From contig NADL03000031.1 of the NCBI GenBank assembly GCA_002205965.3, forward strand, positions 496,001 to 560,000: a stretch of DNA of 64,000 nucleotides. Reading direction: 5' to 3'. Positions 36,123 through 48,566 of the stretch are shown here, piece by piece; the first letter of the stretch is position 1; every line of letters starts with the position of its first letter. The stretch comes from Kappaphycus alvarezii (taxonomy: Eukaryota; Rhodophyta; Florideophyceae; Gigartinales; Solieriaceae). The translations under genes were made by a program, and so were the position numbers. The notes below the pieces were generated by a model that was given only the letters and a program-made list of their open reading frames with translations, was not told the origin of the DNA and did no database searches.

Positions 36123-38843
36123 ATGGTGCTCATCCACGGTATCCTCCTCCACGGTCGCCTCCAAGTCTCCATCTTTCGAGGCCACCGACCTTTGGCTTCC
36201 AACAGAAAGACCCCCGTGAAAAGCTCACCCGCGTCGTCCTCCGCCACTCCTCTCTCAACCCTTACGCCACCGTCTCCCTCGAGCATCTCCCAAAACCTTC
36301 CAAACGTCTACTCAAGACTCATGCCGTCCCTGCAACTGACCATCCCACCTGGAATCATTCCGAGACTGTCGATGTCGCTACCAATGTTTCCAATCTCGTC
36401 GTCCACGTCAAATCCGCCGCTACTCACGAGGTGGAAAACGCATGGGGTCCACGCAAAAGTCTAGGCTTTGTTCGCATCAAGGCAGAGCATGTCATGTTGA
36501 ACGTTGTCGATGGTTGGTTCAATTTAGGTGGTATTCATGGTGGCGGTGATAAAAACAGAGGCCGCTTGCGCATGAGAGTCGTCTATGAACCAGTCGATGA
36601 CATGCGCCTATTTGGCCAGCGGACAGTTCCCGGCACTTATTTTCTCCTCTGGACGGATGTCACGTTCAGTTATTCAGAGACGCCTGTACCGTGGAGGGCA
36701 GGAGGTCGATGTTGGATGTGGAAGTGCGAGGATCCAGTCGGATATTTTGAAAAGGTCTATAATGTCATTGCGGACGCAAAGAAGATGGTCTACATCTCAG
36801 GCTGGTCTGTTGACACCAGTCTCAAACTACTTCGCGGACACAAACCGCACTGAGGCTGGGCGAATTACTCAAGCAGAAGGCCTCGGAGGGCGTCACTGTT
36901 TTGTTACTTGTTTGGGACGAGGTCTTCTCCACTAATAACACTATTGTCAGGCTCAAAGGTATAATGGATACCAAGGATGAGATCACCAAAGCATTTTTCC
37001 GAGGATCCAAAGTCAAAGCCGCTGTCGTCCCTCGATTAGGTGGTTTGTCAAGCAAGGTCATGAAGGCACCGCTCGTGCCTTGTTTGTTTACCTTTCATGA
37101 AAAGCTTGTTGTCGCAGATGTTGAATGCGAAAACGGCGGTAGGGAGCTAGTAGCATTTTGTGGAGGGCTTGACCTTACTTATGGCAGGTGGGACACTCCT
37201 GAGCATTTATTTCCGAACCTTGGATAAGGAACATGCAGAGGATTTCCACAACGGTTGCTTCGATGTCAAAATGCCTTTTGGGCCGCGACAACCATGGCAT
37301 GATGTTGCCGGTATGGTCAGAGGGCCTGTAGTACGCTGCTTTGTGCAATGTTTTGAAGAAAGGTGGAAGAGGCAAGGCCTTGGTTCGAGCTTGTTGGTGG
37401 ATGTCGACAGTGATAAGGAGATTAGATTTAGGAACGTACAAGGCGACGACAGCTGGACTGTTCAGGTTTTCCGATCTATCGACGAGCGTAGTGCGGTATT
37501 TGACAAGGAAACAGGAAGAGATTGGAGGCCAAGATGGGTCGCAGTATCGACAGGTCGATTCATCATGCTTACGTGCATTACACCCGTGCGTCAAACAGAT
37601 GTAAGTTGGCATCACTCACCTTCAACTCTTCTGGCGGTTGAGGCACTCACCGCCTGTGCGCTGGAAATGACATGTTTCGCACGTTTGTGATCACTGCTTG
37701 CTAACATAGTGTATCGACTGCCCTGATTCATTTACCTCTGAAAAACTCGCGTGCTGCCTTCCTGCCGCACGAAACAGTCATTTATATCGAACAGCAGTAC
37801 TTTATTGGCAGCTCCAATCAATGGCTCATAGACGGCCACAAGGATGCGACTAACCTTATTCCGCATGAACTTGCTCTGAAGATTGTGCAAGGTATCCTAA
37901 CTGGAAACTTTTAAGGGCGTACGTCCTTATCCCCATGTTTCCAGAGGGGGTTGCATCGGACGGTGTTATCCAAAAGATTTTGTACTTTCAAATGAGAACT
38001 GTTGAGATGATGATGAAACAGATTGCTGGTGCGATCAAGGAGGCCCGATTGTACGATGCGCACCCGACGGACTTTTTGTCCTTTTTTTGTCTTGGGAATC
38101 GTGAGGCATATCCGTCGGACGCAAGCTCAGATTCGTCCGATCGCCGTGACAGTCTCAGCTCCACTGGCTCCTTCAAAGAACCCCTGCAGATACCTTTGCG
38201 CAGAAGAGCAAGTGCGTCTGGAGACACAGACAGCAAACGCTCCGATGATTCTTTGAAACGTGGTCGCCGTCCGAGTATATCTCGACGGCTGTCCTCTTTT
38301 CGAAGGAAGGGCCCTCGGACTGCAGATGAAGACCTGCTAAATGCTAATCGACGGCACCCGATCTATGTCATTCAAAGCTATTTATTAGCGATGATGAGAT
38401 TCTAGTGACAGGCTCTGCAAACCTCAACGAGAGAAGTATGTGCGGAGTGCGGACACCGAAATCGCGTTCAGCGCGTTTCAACCCAAGCACAAGTGGAGAT
38501 CTGAAGCGTTGCCATGGGAGCGTGCTCCAAAGGGAGAAGTGGGGGCTTTTCGACGACGCTTGTGGGCCGAACACATGCTTGGAAAATCGAAGAAGTCGTT
38601 TCCCAAAGAACTGGAGGATCCTGGTTCTTTGCAATGCATGAGAGAGATTCACCGAATCGCAAGACGCAACTGGGCTGACTATACTTCTTCCCGATTACGG
38701 ACTTACGATCACACCTGTTACCGTACCCGTACGAGATTGACTATGAGGGAAATGTGATTGGTGCTGTTCCAACCTTTCCAGACACTAGGGGCTCTGTGAC
38801 GGGGACTAACTCGAACGTCATTCCAAATATTCTTGTTTCATGA
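36123..38843 (+). pseudogene. C2-domain phospholipase D (frame broken)
   Basis: It should hydrolyse phosphatidylcholine to phosphatidic acid at membranes. From the ATG at 36123 an N-terminal C2 domain (LIHGILLHGRLQVSIF, NPYATVSLEHLPKP, WNHSETVDV) is followed by the plant-type core: MVYISGWSVDTSLKLL, VTVLLLVWDEV, the first HKD motif FTFHEKLVVAD (about 37090), FCGGLDLTYGRWDTPEH, FHNGCFDV, PWHDVAGMVRGP, FRSIDERSAVFD, then [32 protein letters not shown] and FLSFFCLGNRE. The second HKD (HSKLFISDDE, about 38370) needs one missing base restored just before its His; TGSANLNERSM follows. The stop is at 38843. A GT-AG intron lies at 37601-37709. A Ser/Arg-rich stretch of about 85 residues separates FCLGNRE from the second HKD. 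At least six single-base frame changes occur. Confidence 0.85.
37601..37709 (+). other. Spliceosomal intron in the phospholipase D gene
   Basis: It starts GTAAGT, has a branch-point-like TGCTAAC at 37699-37705 and ends ATAG. It removes a stop-containing stretch between the SIDRSIHHAYVHY and [11 protein letters not shown] segments. Splicing alone leaves the frame one base off, as at the other breaks in this gene. Confidence 0.7.
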
Positions 38844-39351
38844 ACGCAGAAGTTTCCGTAAGCTACTGAGTGGACCAAGCAAAATTCAGTTGTGTATTCA
38901 CTTTCGAAAAACATCCGGGGATACGTCTCTAATGAAGATTTGTTGCCGCAATGCAGTCCCCGTCATATCACGGCATAAGACGCAGCGCCTTCTCTAGTGT
39001 CGGACTTCGCCGGTTGTCGTCAGGTTACCCATCTAGTACAACACTCTCCGCTTATTTTTATTCCATCACTAGCGGCAATTTTGTAAATCTAAAATCAACA
39101 GCACCTCTCCTACACCAACTGCAGTTTCGCAAGCTTTTGAGCGCGCAAACCCCCTACAGAATTCAACAGACTATTATAGTGGACGTCCCAGGGAAACAAA
39201 ATCATACCTGCAAAGCGAGTACTTTGCAATAGCTACGAGCAGGCAGACGCTTAGATATTCTCTCTCTAACGCCTAATAGCCCTGTGATACAATTGCGACG
39301 CTATTCAGCGACAGTCCCAAAATAAATACAAACTTGTAAGCAGACCTTGGA
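38844..39351. other. Spacer between convergent genes
   Basis: Holds the 3' ends of the phospholipase D and ACT-domain genes. An open frame at 38951-39232 is unlike known proteins. Confidence 0.4.
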
Positions 39352-40446
39352 TCACTCCAAAACGAGCGGACGATACGGGACCTCGGGCAACCTTCCTCTG
39401 AAGTTCGGCGTCTCAAACTGGCTAAACTTAAAGCAGGCATGCTCGTGGTTGTTGACCTCATCAATGAATATGGCCTCTGCGATCAAGCAGTCGGTGCCAT
39501 CACGTTTCTGATACCAAAGCTTCTCATGCGTCCCCGGGTTTCCAACTATCGTCAACGACTTCAAAATGGCATTAGCGATAGGTTGATGTCCTCCGATTCC
39601 AGCGGTTCCTTGAACCCTCTCTTCGTGACAAAGAAGTGGTTTTCAACACGCTGCGCAAGTGTGTTGATGCTCGCACTAGCAATGTCAACGCGATATCATT
39701 CAAAGAAGCGCTGACCTCAGCCAACAACCCCGGTCGATCATTAGTCTGCAAGAAAATACCGTGTATCTGTCTGCACGGTTTTTCTGCACTGAGACGCGAT
39801 GCCACCGCCCTCGTTTCCGGGACGAGGGCGTGGGTATGGGTGTTCAGCTCGATCTTGATACACTCTGCAACTTGTGCGAGACGATGGCCGTCGTCAAAAA
39901 TCTTATCTCCGGACTCCTCTTCAGACATCCAAAAGGCGACACAGTTGGTCAAGCTTAGGTTCAAGCCACGCAGGCTGATGAGCTCACCTCGATACGATGC
40001 ATGATCAGACGGACGGCATCATTTTCTCCGTTGGCCACACGATGGATACGAATACCTAGGGCCTTCAGAACACTGACAATGTCGAGAACGAGGCCGTGGC
40101 GGTCCTCTGCGAAGACAATGGCAAGGGTCCTGTCATGGTCGATTGAATTGTCAAAGAAGACCTGAGTGTGGTGTTCGCGCATCGGGAACACATACTTGGA
40201 TGCGAGGCGCTCCAAGGCTGGGGAGCTGTGAACACATTCCGGGGAGAGTTGGCACTCGGCGCCAAAAGTGCAGACCTCCTCTTCAGAACCGTAGACAGGG
40301 GCCGGTAGAGTCGAAACAGGGACGCGAGACAGATTATCAGAGAGTGACGCGGATGGAACGAAACGGAGCGGACGGGCAGGACAGCGGGATGGGGAGCTAG
40401 CACTGTTGATCTGGGTCTGAATGGGAATGGATTGAACGAATGCCAT
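39352..40446 (-). pseudogene. Two-ACT-domain regulatory protein (frame broken)
   Basis: It begins at the ATG at 40446 with a Ser/Pro-rich, acid-poor N-terminus (MAFVQSIPIQTQINSASSPS) that looks like a plastid or mitochondrial targeting peptide. The first ACT domain is at about residues 107-160 (TLAIVFAEDRHGLVLDIVSV, LGIRIHRVAN). The second begins IHGIFLQTNDRPGLLAEVSA (about 39760). The closing part is KSLTIVGNPGTHEKLWYQKR, ending at 39352. Paired ACT domains of this kind bind amino acids in ACR and GlnD-like proteins. I see no catalytic domain, so it is probably a sensor. Frame changes lie at about 39985 and 39690. A short GT...AG segment at the first break looks like a 34-base intron, but a single lost base gives a better protein there. 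Confidence 0.65.
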
Positions 40447-41753
40447 GATGTTTGGGAAAACTGTCGCAGATTACGGAGATGAACAAGGCTGTTTTGGGGG
40501 AGGGTGTAGCTAAGAGATGCAGCCGGTTTCGCTCGAACTTGCAAGTTAGATGCCAGTGACGGTGGGTACACTATGTGGGTGTAAAGGAAACAGCTTGGCG
40601 CCATTGGGGCCAGGGAGATGGGATAGATTAATATAAAAAATAGCAGCTGTTCCGAGAATAATGTTGCAAGATTTAGATAAAGTCGAGAGGATCGGATCAT
40701 CGAGTGGTGCTGAATGCGGTAGATTTGGCACACTACTGTACAGTACAGTACTGTAACATGCACAACTTGTGAAATACTGCAGATACACTTCGAGGCTTTC
40801 GCCAATTTCCTGTGAGCGCTATTTGAGTGTCAGTAACCTTAAAGTTTGCTTAGCTTAAGCCATCCAAACGAAGATGGCTCGACTGTAAAACGCGAGTGTA
40901 GGGCTCGATATTCCCCAAAGCCCAAGTTTGTAGCGCCGTCCAAAGAAACACACCTAACGCAAGTTTCGAGCACGCAAAGCTAATTCCTTTTGTGGTGTGG
41001 TGCTCTCATCCATCCACTGCAAAATCTTTCCCCTCTTTCCTGCCACAAGACCAGAACATATGGTGGCTTTTTACATAAATATCCCAAATCTCCCGCCAAC
41101 CAGATACGGCAAAGGCCTGCCAAAATGAATGCAATGAAAAGAGCAGAAAGACCAACATTCGCAATGCATTCCGTCAATTCTTCCCTGATTTGGGAAAAGC
41201 TCCAAAATATATTACGTTTTCTGCGATGTACTGTAATGCAGGGCATCCACCCCAAAGCATTCCGACTGACACTTGGTACTGTACTGTAGTGCAACTCTTC
41301 TGTAACGTGTACATGAAAGCATAATGTAGAGTCAAGCAGCCTCCAATGTCATAAAGTGCATTCTATAATTTAGCGCAACCACCAACACTTGGCACTAAGT
41401 AAAACTGTAAACAACATAAGTAATGCACGGCGGGAAAGGGCTTTAGCAGACACTGGCAGCGGAGGCGTTTCGCCCTGCAACGGTACAGTGAAAAATTTCC
41501 AGTGCCTCGGCGAAACTCTTAGCCATAGCGGGCAGGCCCACATTCCGACAAGAAAAATGGGGTTGTTAACCGGTTAGACCTCGGTGATTGTAGATCATGA
41601 TCGAATCATTGCAGAGAACCACATGAATACCGCAGCTGCTTTCCAAGCAATTCTCACGTCTCGCGGATGCAGTGAATGCACTTGAAACCGTCTGTCGTAT
41701 GTAGGTGCACAAGGAAGTTTGACTATAATGTACAGCTCTTGACACGGCTCGCA
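40447..41753. other. Upstream region of the ACT gene and gene-poor spacer
   Basis: Palindromic TACTGTACAGTAC clusters occur at 40733-40757 and 41276-41290. No protein or RNA gene is supported. Confidence 0.4.
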
Positions 41754-41768
41754 ACGAACTTGAACCTG

Positions 41769-41872
41769 TAAATGGGGGGTTAATTTACTGTGGCAGATAT
41801 GTGGGTTGGTATCCAGTAAATTTGTACCGGAGCGTAGATATCGTATCATTGTCAAGCCAATTGCGAAATCGT
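41769..41872 (+). mobile_element. 104-bp short interspersed element with 15-bp target duplication
   Basis: It is bounded by the perfect direct repeat ACGAACTTGAACCTG (41754-41768 and 41873-41887). The insert matches 21459-21564. A 15-bp duplication is typical of LINE-mobilised insertions. The element has no coding capacity and no clear poly(A) tail. GGTTGGTATCC inside it is a weak B-box-like sequence. Confidence 0.75.
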
Positions 41873-41887
41873 ACGAACTTGAACCTG

Positions 41888-43689
41888 GAAATCTAGATGA
41901 GTGCAGTTGGTACTATTTGTTGGAAGATGATACTTAAGTGCGAGTAGGTGGCCCCATTGACGATTTCAAGTTCTATTTTCAGTGAAGTCTGCAGTACGTT
42001 TACCGCGAGACTCTTGTTTTATTTCTTTGAACACACGGTTTGCGATTCAGCGGGAATTTTCGTGAGCAACCGAATGACCCAACGAGGAGAGTACTTTTGT
42101 CTCAAAAGTTAATCTTATGTCACTGGTAGGGAGAGGCCCAGCGCAAACCATCATGAACCACAGGGAGCGCATGCGAATAGAGTTATATGGAATGTACGAG
42201 TGAGTTCGTGAACAGCCAGCGAGACCTTGACGGATGGCGAAAGTTGGTCATCTATGAAAACATCAGAAAACGAATATTTCGCAAGTAATACGACGTATTC
42301 AGACAAAACATCCATACGTACGTATGCACTATAAAGGAACAAAAGTCCCCTTGGTCTTTCCAAGTTACGCGGATCGAACTAGCTTCTACCTCAGCTCCTC
42401 CTCTCCTCAGCCCATTTCATCCAGAAGCACCGACTTTTCGCTGGAGACGACACCAACTAATGTCCCATTCCTCACGGAAACGTATCAATCATACGTGCGC
42501 CGAGCATAGCAAAAAGCGAAAAGATAGCTAAGTTTTATAAATGGAAATGAATGTGAGGACTCTATGAAAGTAGAACAAAGGAGGAAGGAAATTAAAAGGT
42601 AATGGGACTCAGTTTATAAATTTAGAATCTATTGCATAAAGTACCAGCTTCAAAAATCCGGCAAATCTAAAGCACGCTTCCGGTGCTGACCTCGGACAGT
42701 GTGATGCCGTTTTGAAGGACAAAATTTAGGAAGCGTATTATCTTCTTTACCCCGAATATTCTGAAGCGTTCGTGGCGCCGAGACGTAATAGCACGTTGCT
42801 CGAAGACAATTATTGTCTATAGCGACGTGAGCGAAATTGTGCAATTAGCGAAACTGGGATAAATACAGCAACAAACTTGATGTAGTGGTAACAAGGTATG
42901 TTCTCCAACGAGGAACGGCAGTCAGTAAATACATCGAAGCATCGCAAATGCAACTGCAATGTTTAATTGGCCGTCCAATCAATGGGTGAAGGCAGAGAAT
43001 GAAAATTTGCTTTGAATATCAAGTACGTGAAATGGGGAAAGGGAATCTTTTAATGTTTTCAAAAACCTGAATCGTACAGGTAGTGGTTACATGACAAGAC
43101 TAAAAACATCTCCAAGCGACGGTTGAACCATCACCCACTCAAACAAGGACAAAGGAGGGACTAGAAGAAAATTCCACCATCTAAATACGGGATCCAGACA
43201 GCTTGAAAACTTCTAGTGTAAGCGTAAAATCGTTTATGATCTATGGCCTTCGAGTATTTAGGTGGAGCCCTTCAGAATTTAAAGCCTCTTTTGTGTGTCA
43301 AGAGATTCGAGGTGGATATCCACCTCGAACCTCTCATACCGAAAAATCTCGCAACCATGGCTCGAGGACCTACATTAACATATTTCGAAAAGGGACGAAT
43401 CGATACCTACTCTGAATCGCTCTAAAGATGCAAGTCAGAGCCATTTAAACTCGAATAGGTTCTCAAAATCAGTTCAGGCTGTGGGGAAGTTCCGCAAGTT
43501 GACAGAAATGCGTCCACTGCCGTCTCTTCTGGAGCGCTTCTAAAGGTGAAAGTGGAGCCGGAGAGTTGAGAACTCACATGGGTCTTGTTATTTCAGTTCT
43601 TCGTGTACAGAAAATTCTTTCCTCTTCCAACAATTTAAAGTACCAAAGAATGATTGAAGATCCTTTTATGGTTGAGTATTTCCCTTCTA
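41888..43689. other. No gene seen
   Basis: AT-leaning sequence with scattered short open frames. The part after about 43,200 may belong to the decayed 5' half of the Tc1/mariner element that follows. Confidence 0.4.
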
Positions 43690-44295
43690 TCTTTCGCACC
43701 AAAATCATCTCACATGGGACATATCGCAGTGGGGAAAATTTGTGCTCAGCGATGAGAAAAGGTTCAATTTATATGATGCCGGTGTATCTATAAGCTACTG
43801 TTACGATATATGCAAGGAGAAAAAGATTTTTCGCAGCCCCAGAAGGGAGGTGGCTCGCTGGTGCTTTGGGGCTCGATTTCATACTCCTGACTTTCTAATT
43901 TATGTGTGTTTAATGGAATAATGAATCATAAGTTGTGTTGCGGTTTATTAGGGAAGGAGCTGAAACCATTTGCAGCTGTCTATCTCGAAGATGAATGGAT
44001 ATATAAATAAGAAAATTCAATCGCTAAACTGGCTAGAGGGAAATAATATATCTGTTCTAGCTTGGCCGGTCAATCGCCATGATCTGAATATTAAAAAATT
44101 ATACATGGGCATTCTCTCGCGTCTCGGTTACGGCAGTGCATGTCAGTTTGGCTCCGTGGAAGAGCTCCTTTCTGCAGTGAACGATGCTTGGGCTAAGATT
44201 GGATCAGAAAACCATTCATTCTATTTATTCATTTATTTCCTCGGTGCTAATTTCAATCTTTGAGCGAAATTGTGGTGCGACTAAGTATTAGCTCA
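43690..44295 (+). pseudogene. Tc1/mariner transposase remnant
   Basis: WGKFVLSDEKRFNLYDAG (from about 43720; catalytic Asp at 43751) is the classic first active-site segment. DICKEKKIFRSP follows, then YLEDEWIY (about 43981), equivalent to FQQDNAPIH with the second Asp. LAWPVNRHDLNIKKLYMGIL (about 44060) equals the DWPxxSPDLNPIENLWG block, with the third acidic residue changed to Lys. FGSVEELLSAVNDAWAKIGSE closes the domain. Stops and frame changes separate the blocks. The N-terminal helix-turn-helix and terminal inverted repeats were not identified. Confidence 0.8.
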
Positions 44296-46659
44296 ATGAA
44301 AACTGCTGCTAAAAGCGATATAGTACGGTGTAGACCTAACATGGGTCATATGCTATTTAGTGTACTTATAGCACTTGACGCTAGTTTTGCTAATTGTAGG
44401 GGAGCCAATCAGAGCTCTGAATGAGGTATTATTTGAAAATGTTGTAATTTTTTTAGTGAATTCAGGCATTGTCAGCATTGTCATTCACAAAATGTCAACT
44501 GCTACACAATCATCGGTAGGGAATTTTGGAAGTTTACTTCTGTCTATTTTACACACCGTTACATCTGCGCTCAAATGTTTTTCTGAAAGGAGGTTTTTAC
44601 TTGCAATAATCTACGTTTCGGTCAAAAGTATGTAGTTAATCTCTTTTCGAGCCACGAAGGAACTTAAGGAGGATGATATAGAAGCGGCCAAGGAGAGAAA
44701 CATTACATTTGGTACAGCTTCGAGAAGTTCTTATGCTAAAGACTTAACTGACTTGGCTTGAATTTTGCGTTTGACAAAATAGACACTATTTCTCGAAAGT
44801 TGAGCCAATGCACCAACAAAAAAGATTGAAATTGCTATGCTTCATATTTTCAAGGGAAAAAATTCAGCTCTGGTTATGGGGTAAAAAGGAATCAAACGGA
44901 CTAGAAGGGGCTAAACGTTACCGGCAGTCACTCAAAAGAAGCGATTGACTGCTTTTTATATTATAAGAAGCATGCTCTGAAAGGAGTATTTTGTAATTGA
45001 CGAGATCAAAATTTGTAACTATGTGCATTGCATTGACTGCAAGAGACCAGAAAAAAGCGCGGTTTTCCGTGGTTACAAGCTTGGTTGATAATTTCTTCAT
45101 ATATTTGTACAGATTTATGAAGCATTCTTCTCTCCTGAAACTTCAAGTCACTTAAATGAAAATATTGAGTGCTCTTTACTTCTTGAGGTTCGTTATTTAG
45201 AAAAACAGATCATAATGACCTACATGTGCTGCATAATAAAGCTTCGACCTGTACGATACTTTTGGGCAGGCCACGCAACTAGGTCATTTTGACTTTCAGA
45301 GATGCCTTGCCCCTTTTGTAGATTTAGATAATCTAGAATGCTTCATCCGAGGAATCATGTGGATTCCTTTCAGTAACTACATGAAGTGAATTAAAAGCGT
45401 ATTCTTTAATTTCGTTATCTATGCAGGGCAAAAGCCCAGCAAACTGCTCTTGAAGATGAGTTTGAAGACATTGTCGCAAAATAGCTACGCCATAGAGCAG
45501 AGTTGCCAGTTGATTACAAAATGAAGTATGAGCCGACACGATATCGTAGAAAGACCACTGAAATCCCGGACAAAAGAAATAAAGTTACAGGAATGATTTT
45601 GTCTTACCCACCTCAAGTTTACAATGCACAGCCTGTCTGTGAATAACCATTTACGTCTCTGTGCAATTTTACCATCACGTTGTCCGAATTGACTCGCAGG
45701 GAGAGAGTAAAGATTTCCTCTCACTAAAAGAAGCATTTTTGATGTAATTGGGTGTTTTTTTCACCATGTTACTGAAGTTATTTTTGCTATTTAATGATTC
45801 TGGGTGAAACCAAATCCCTTCGTTTCCGATTTTTAGTTAGTTTGTTGCTTTGTCACAGCAGCTAACATTGACGAAGCCTCTACACACAGAGACGGATGGA
45901 GATTCTCCTTTCGAAGCCCATTTCGCTATTTCAATGCCTCATGTGAATCACATTTTTGCCGAAGGAATGTACATTATAACTGCTTCATCCCTTTTCACTG
46001 TTCCATTAGCAGAGGGAAGGTTTCAGAACTCCTAGCCGAACGTTTGATGATAAAGAGCCAAACATATAGATTGAAAAGGTAGGAATCTTTAAGGAGTAAC
46101 TCCAATTGTGGATTCTCATGGACTGGAATGAACAATGAATACGCCTGAGAGGAATGGTCCCCTGAAAATATGAAGGTTAGTGTAGCATGTTGGAGATACT
46201 CAGGACAGAGAGACAGGAGGTGCCTTTAATTTAGCATGTCGGCGGCTTGCGAGTCACTACCCAAAGAGAAGCAGATCTCTAGGTAAAAATAAATACATCT
46301 ATTCATTGAGAATCAAGATTCTTCTTTGTCTACCTTCTTGCAAAGTGCAAAATATGAGAAACCTCGGAACGGCAAACCTTTCAAGGTGATCTCTCAGTCA
46401 GTAATCAACTTTAATCTCTCAAAGCGAACTGTTAGAGATGAATGCAATAGATCAAAAATCTTATTTCAGCATTGCTCGTTGCAGATTCAGGCATTAAGGG
46501 CAACAAAGAAGTAGCTCTGATTCAGACTCGGAAACTAGCATTCGTTGAAGCATATGTACTGTCAGATTTGCTTCGTAACGAAGGCTCGCTCAACTCAAAC
46601 GTTTACGCAAATCTACCGCGAATGTGTAACATAAACAGTAGCCCGTGCTACAGCATAGA
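44296..46659. other. Gene-poor AT-rich stretch
   Basis: Minus-strand frames at 45,333-45,736 and a plus-strand frame at 46,326-46,514 look weakly protein-like but match no family I know. No RNA or repeat was seen. Confidence 0.35.
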
Positions 46660-47290
46660 GTTGGCCGAGAACCGTGCGTGACGCGATACCGAGTCGGTTG
46701 TGCACGAGTCATCGTTGTCCGGTCAACGGGGAGTGCCCACCGTGGGACGGGGAGCGAGGTGGTGCGGACGGGTAGCCGTGTTAGCGGAGCTCGCCTCTTC
46801 CCTCGCGTCGGTCATGGCTATCCCGACGCACAGACGGTGGTCGAGGAGATCTACGACGTCCGTGTCGCAGTCCCGCCCGGTACCACACTAGTCCCGTAGG
46901 ATGTAGACTTGTCCGAAGCATAGCGAAAGCAAAAAAATGCCGTAGAGTAATCGAAATAAAGGGAAAAGAAAAATTAGTCAGTATCCCGAACGAGGCGCCT
47001 TAGAGTTTACTGCCGGGTATCGTGTTGGTATCCCACGTCCCTCGTAAGAGGGAGACGTTGGGCGCTAAAGTATGGTACGTCTACCTAATACTACACGTGG
47101 CTATCAGCGACAAATCTACAACAACCCTAGGTCTCAGGACGCCGACGGGCACAGTCAGTACCCAACATTACAGTGCGTCCCGCACAGGTAGCCATCCAGA
47201 CCTTACAGTGCCGATGCACTGTAAGGTCCGCAATTTGACGTACACCGCTAGCCCGCTTTACAGTATCATACTGTAATACGCCCCGTAGTT
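46660..47290. other. GC-rich island with a hairpin
   Basis: 46,660-46,910 is strikingly richer in G and C than the flanks, with CpG-rich runs; a moderately GC-rich part continues to 47,290. At 47199-47228 GACCTTACAGTGC and its exact complement form a 13-bp stem with a 4-base loop. No conserved protein was recognised. It may be a transferred or transposon-borne piece. Confidence 0.4.
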
Positions 47291-48566
47291 ATGCTACAGA
47301 ATGGATCCATTCCAAAGAGCAGTTCAGATATTGCTGTATTATTGACCAAGAGGTTGCTTCAAACAGAGGATATTTAATTATTTTCCACCTGAGAGGAAAA
47401 ATTGTCGAAGCCATACAATTTTATGGATATTTGATTTCTTCAATTTTGGATAGACTCGACAGTATGGTTTAAAAGCTGAATTACCTAACCAAATGAAGAA
47501 GCAGAAAAGGACGGAGCCCCATATAAGGCATTCAAAATGGGACCGTTGGCAATGAGGTAAAATTCGCAAGAAGAATGTTATGAACGATTTGATATACTTT
47601 CGGAATCATAAATTCAAAGCTAAATTCAAGTTATGTTTTCCGGACAAAAATGTGAAGACTATGCTTCGAAAACGCGTGCTCGAACTCGTTTTAAATCTAT
47701 TGATTGCATATTTAGAGTGTTAATAAGTTACTACTGTGCTTTGGCCCCTGAGAAAGCCGTGAAATTGGTTCGAAACCGTGTGATGCAGGCGTTTTGTTCT
47801 ACTTAGTGTCTTCTAAAGGACAATAACAACCAGAGTTGGATCTTCTGATTTAAATGGCTACCGAAAAGAGACTGGGTTGGTAGATGATTTATAATATTTG
47901 ATGGCAAGGAAACGTGCGTCTGGGAATTTTCATTTCTACCTCTTTCTTTCTTTCATTCTTATACATCTCCATATTTGCTGGCTTCAATTTTTCCATAATC
48001 AATAAATTTATAAACGCATTTAACATTTTCATGCAGACCCTCATGGTCCGCAGAGTTTTTTGATACATTTTATCGATTCGATTTCCGCCAGAACTCAAAT
48101 AATTTTTGGCCGAACAGCAGCTAAACGTTGCTTAGATCCAGAATCTGATAATAAATAAATGATATCATAGAGCTTTGATTTCACTGGGTAGAAATTTTTC
48201 ATAATTATTTTGGAAACATAAAATAGTAATACGAGGCGTACATACCTCAAATTTTAGCCAAAATGCATTTGACTTGCAATCTGTGCGTTAAAATGATTTT
48301 TTTTTATTAATGAGCTCACAACAGGAGCCATTACAGGCCAATGTATCAGTTACCTGATCAGAAAAAATCCTAATGGTCAGGCGAGACTAAACGGTGGCTT
48401 CATCTCACATTAAGGAATTAGCAATATTCCCTACAACACCCCTTATCACGTTACTTCCGTACAGGAACGAAACTAGTAACAAGAGCGCGGTACTTTTCAA
48501 GAGGATAAGCGGAGCGCGGAAAATCTTTTTGTTCTGCGGAAGCAATACCGTGGCTCTTAGAGTGGA
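47291..48566. other. No gene seen
   Basis: AT-rich. Short protein-like runs at 47,310-47,460 end in stops and match nothing known. Confidence 0.35.

Noticed and set aside
39960-39995. 34-base GT-AG intron in the ACT-domain gene
   Set aside because: A single missing base yields a continuous, sensible protein through the same segment, and the other breaks in this gene are also of that type.
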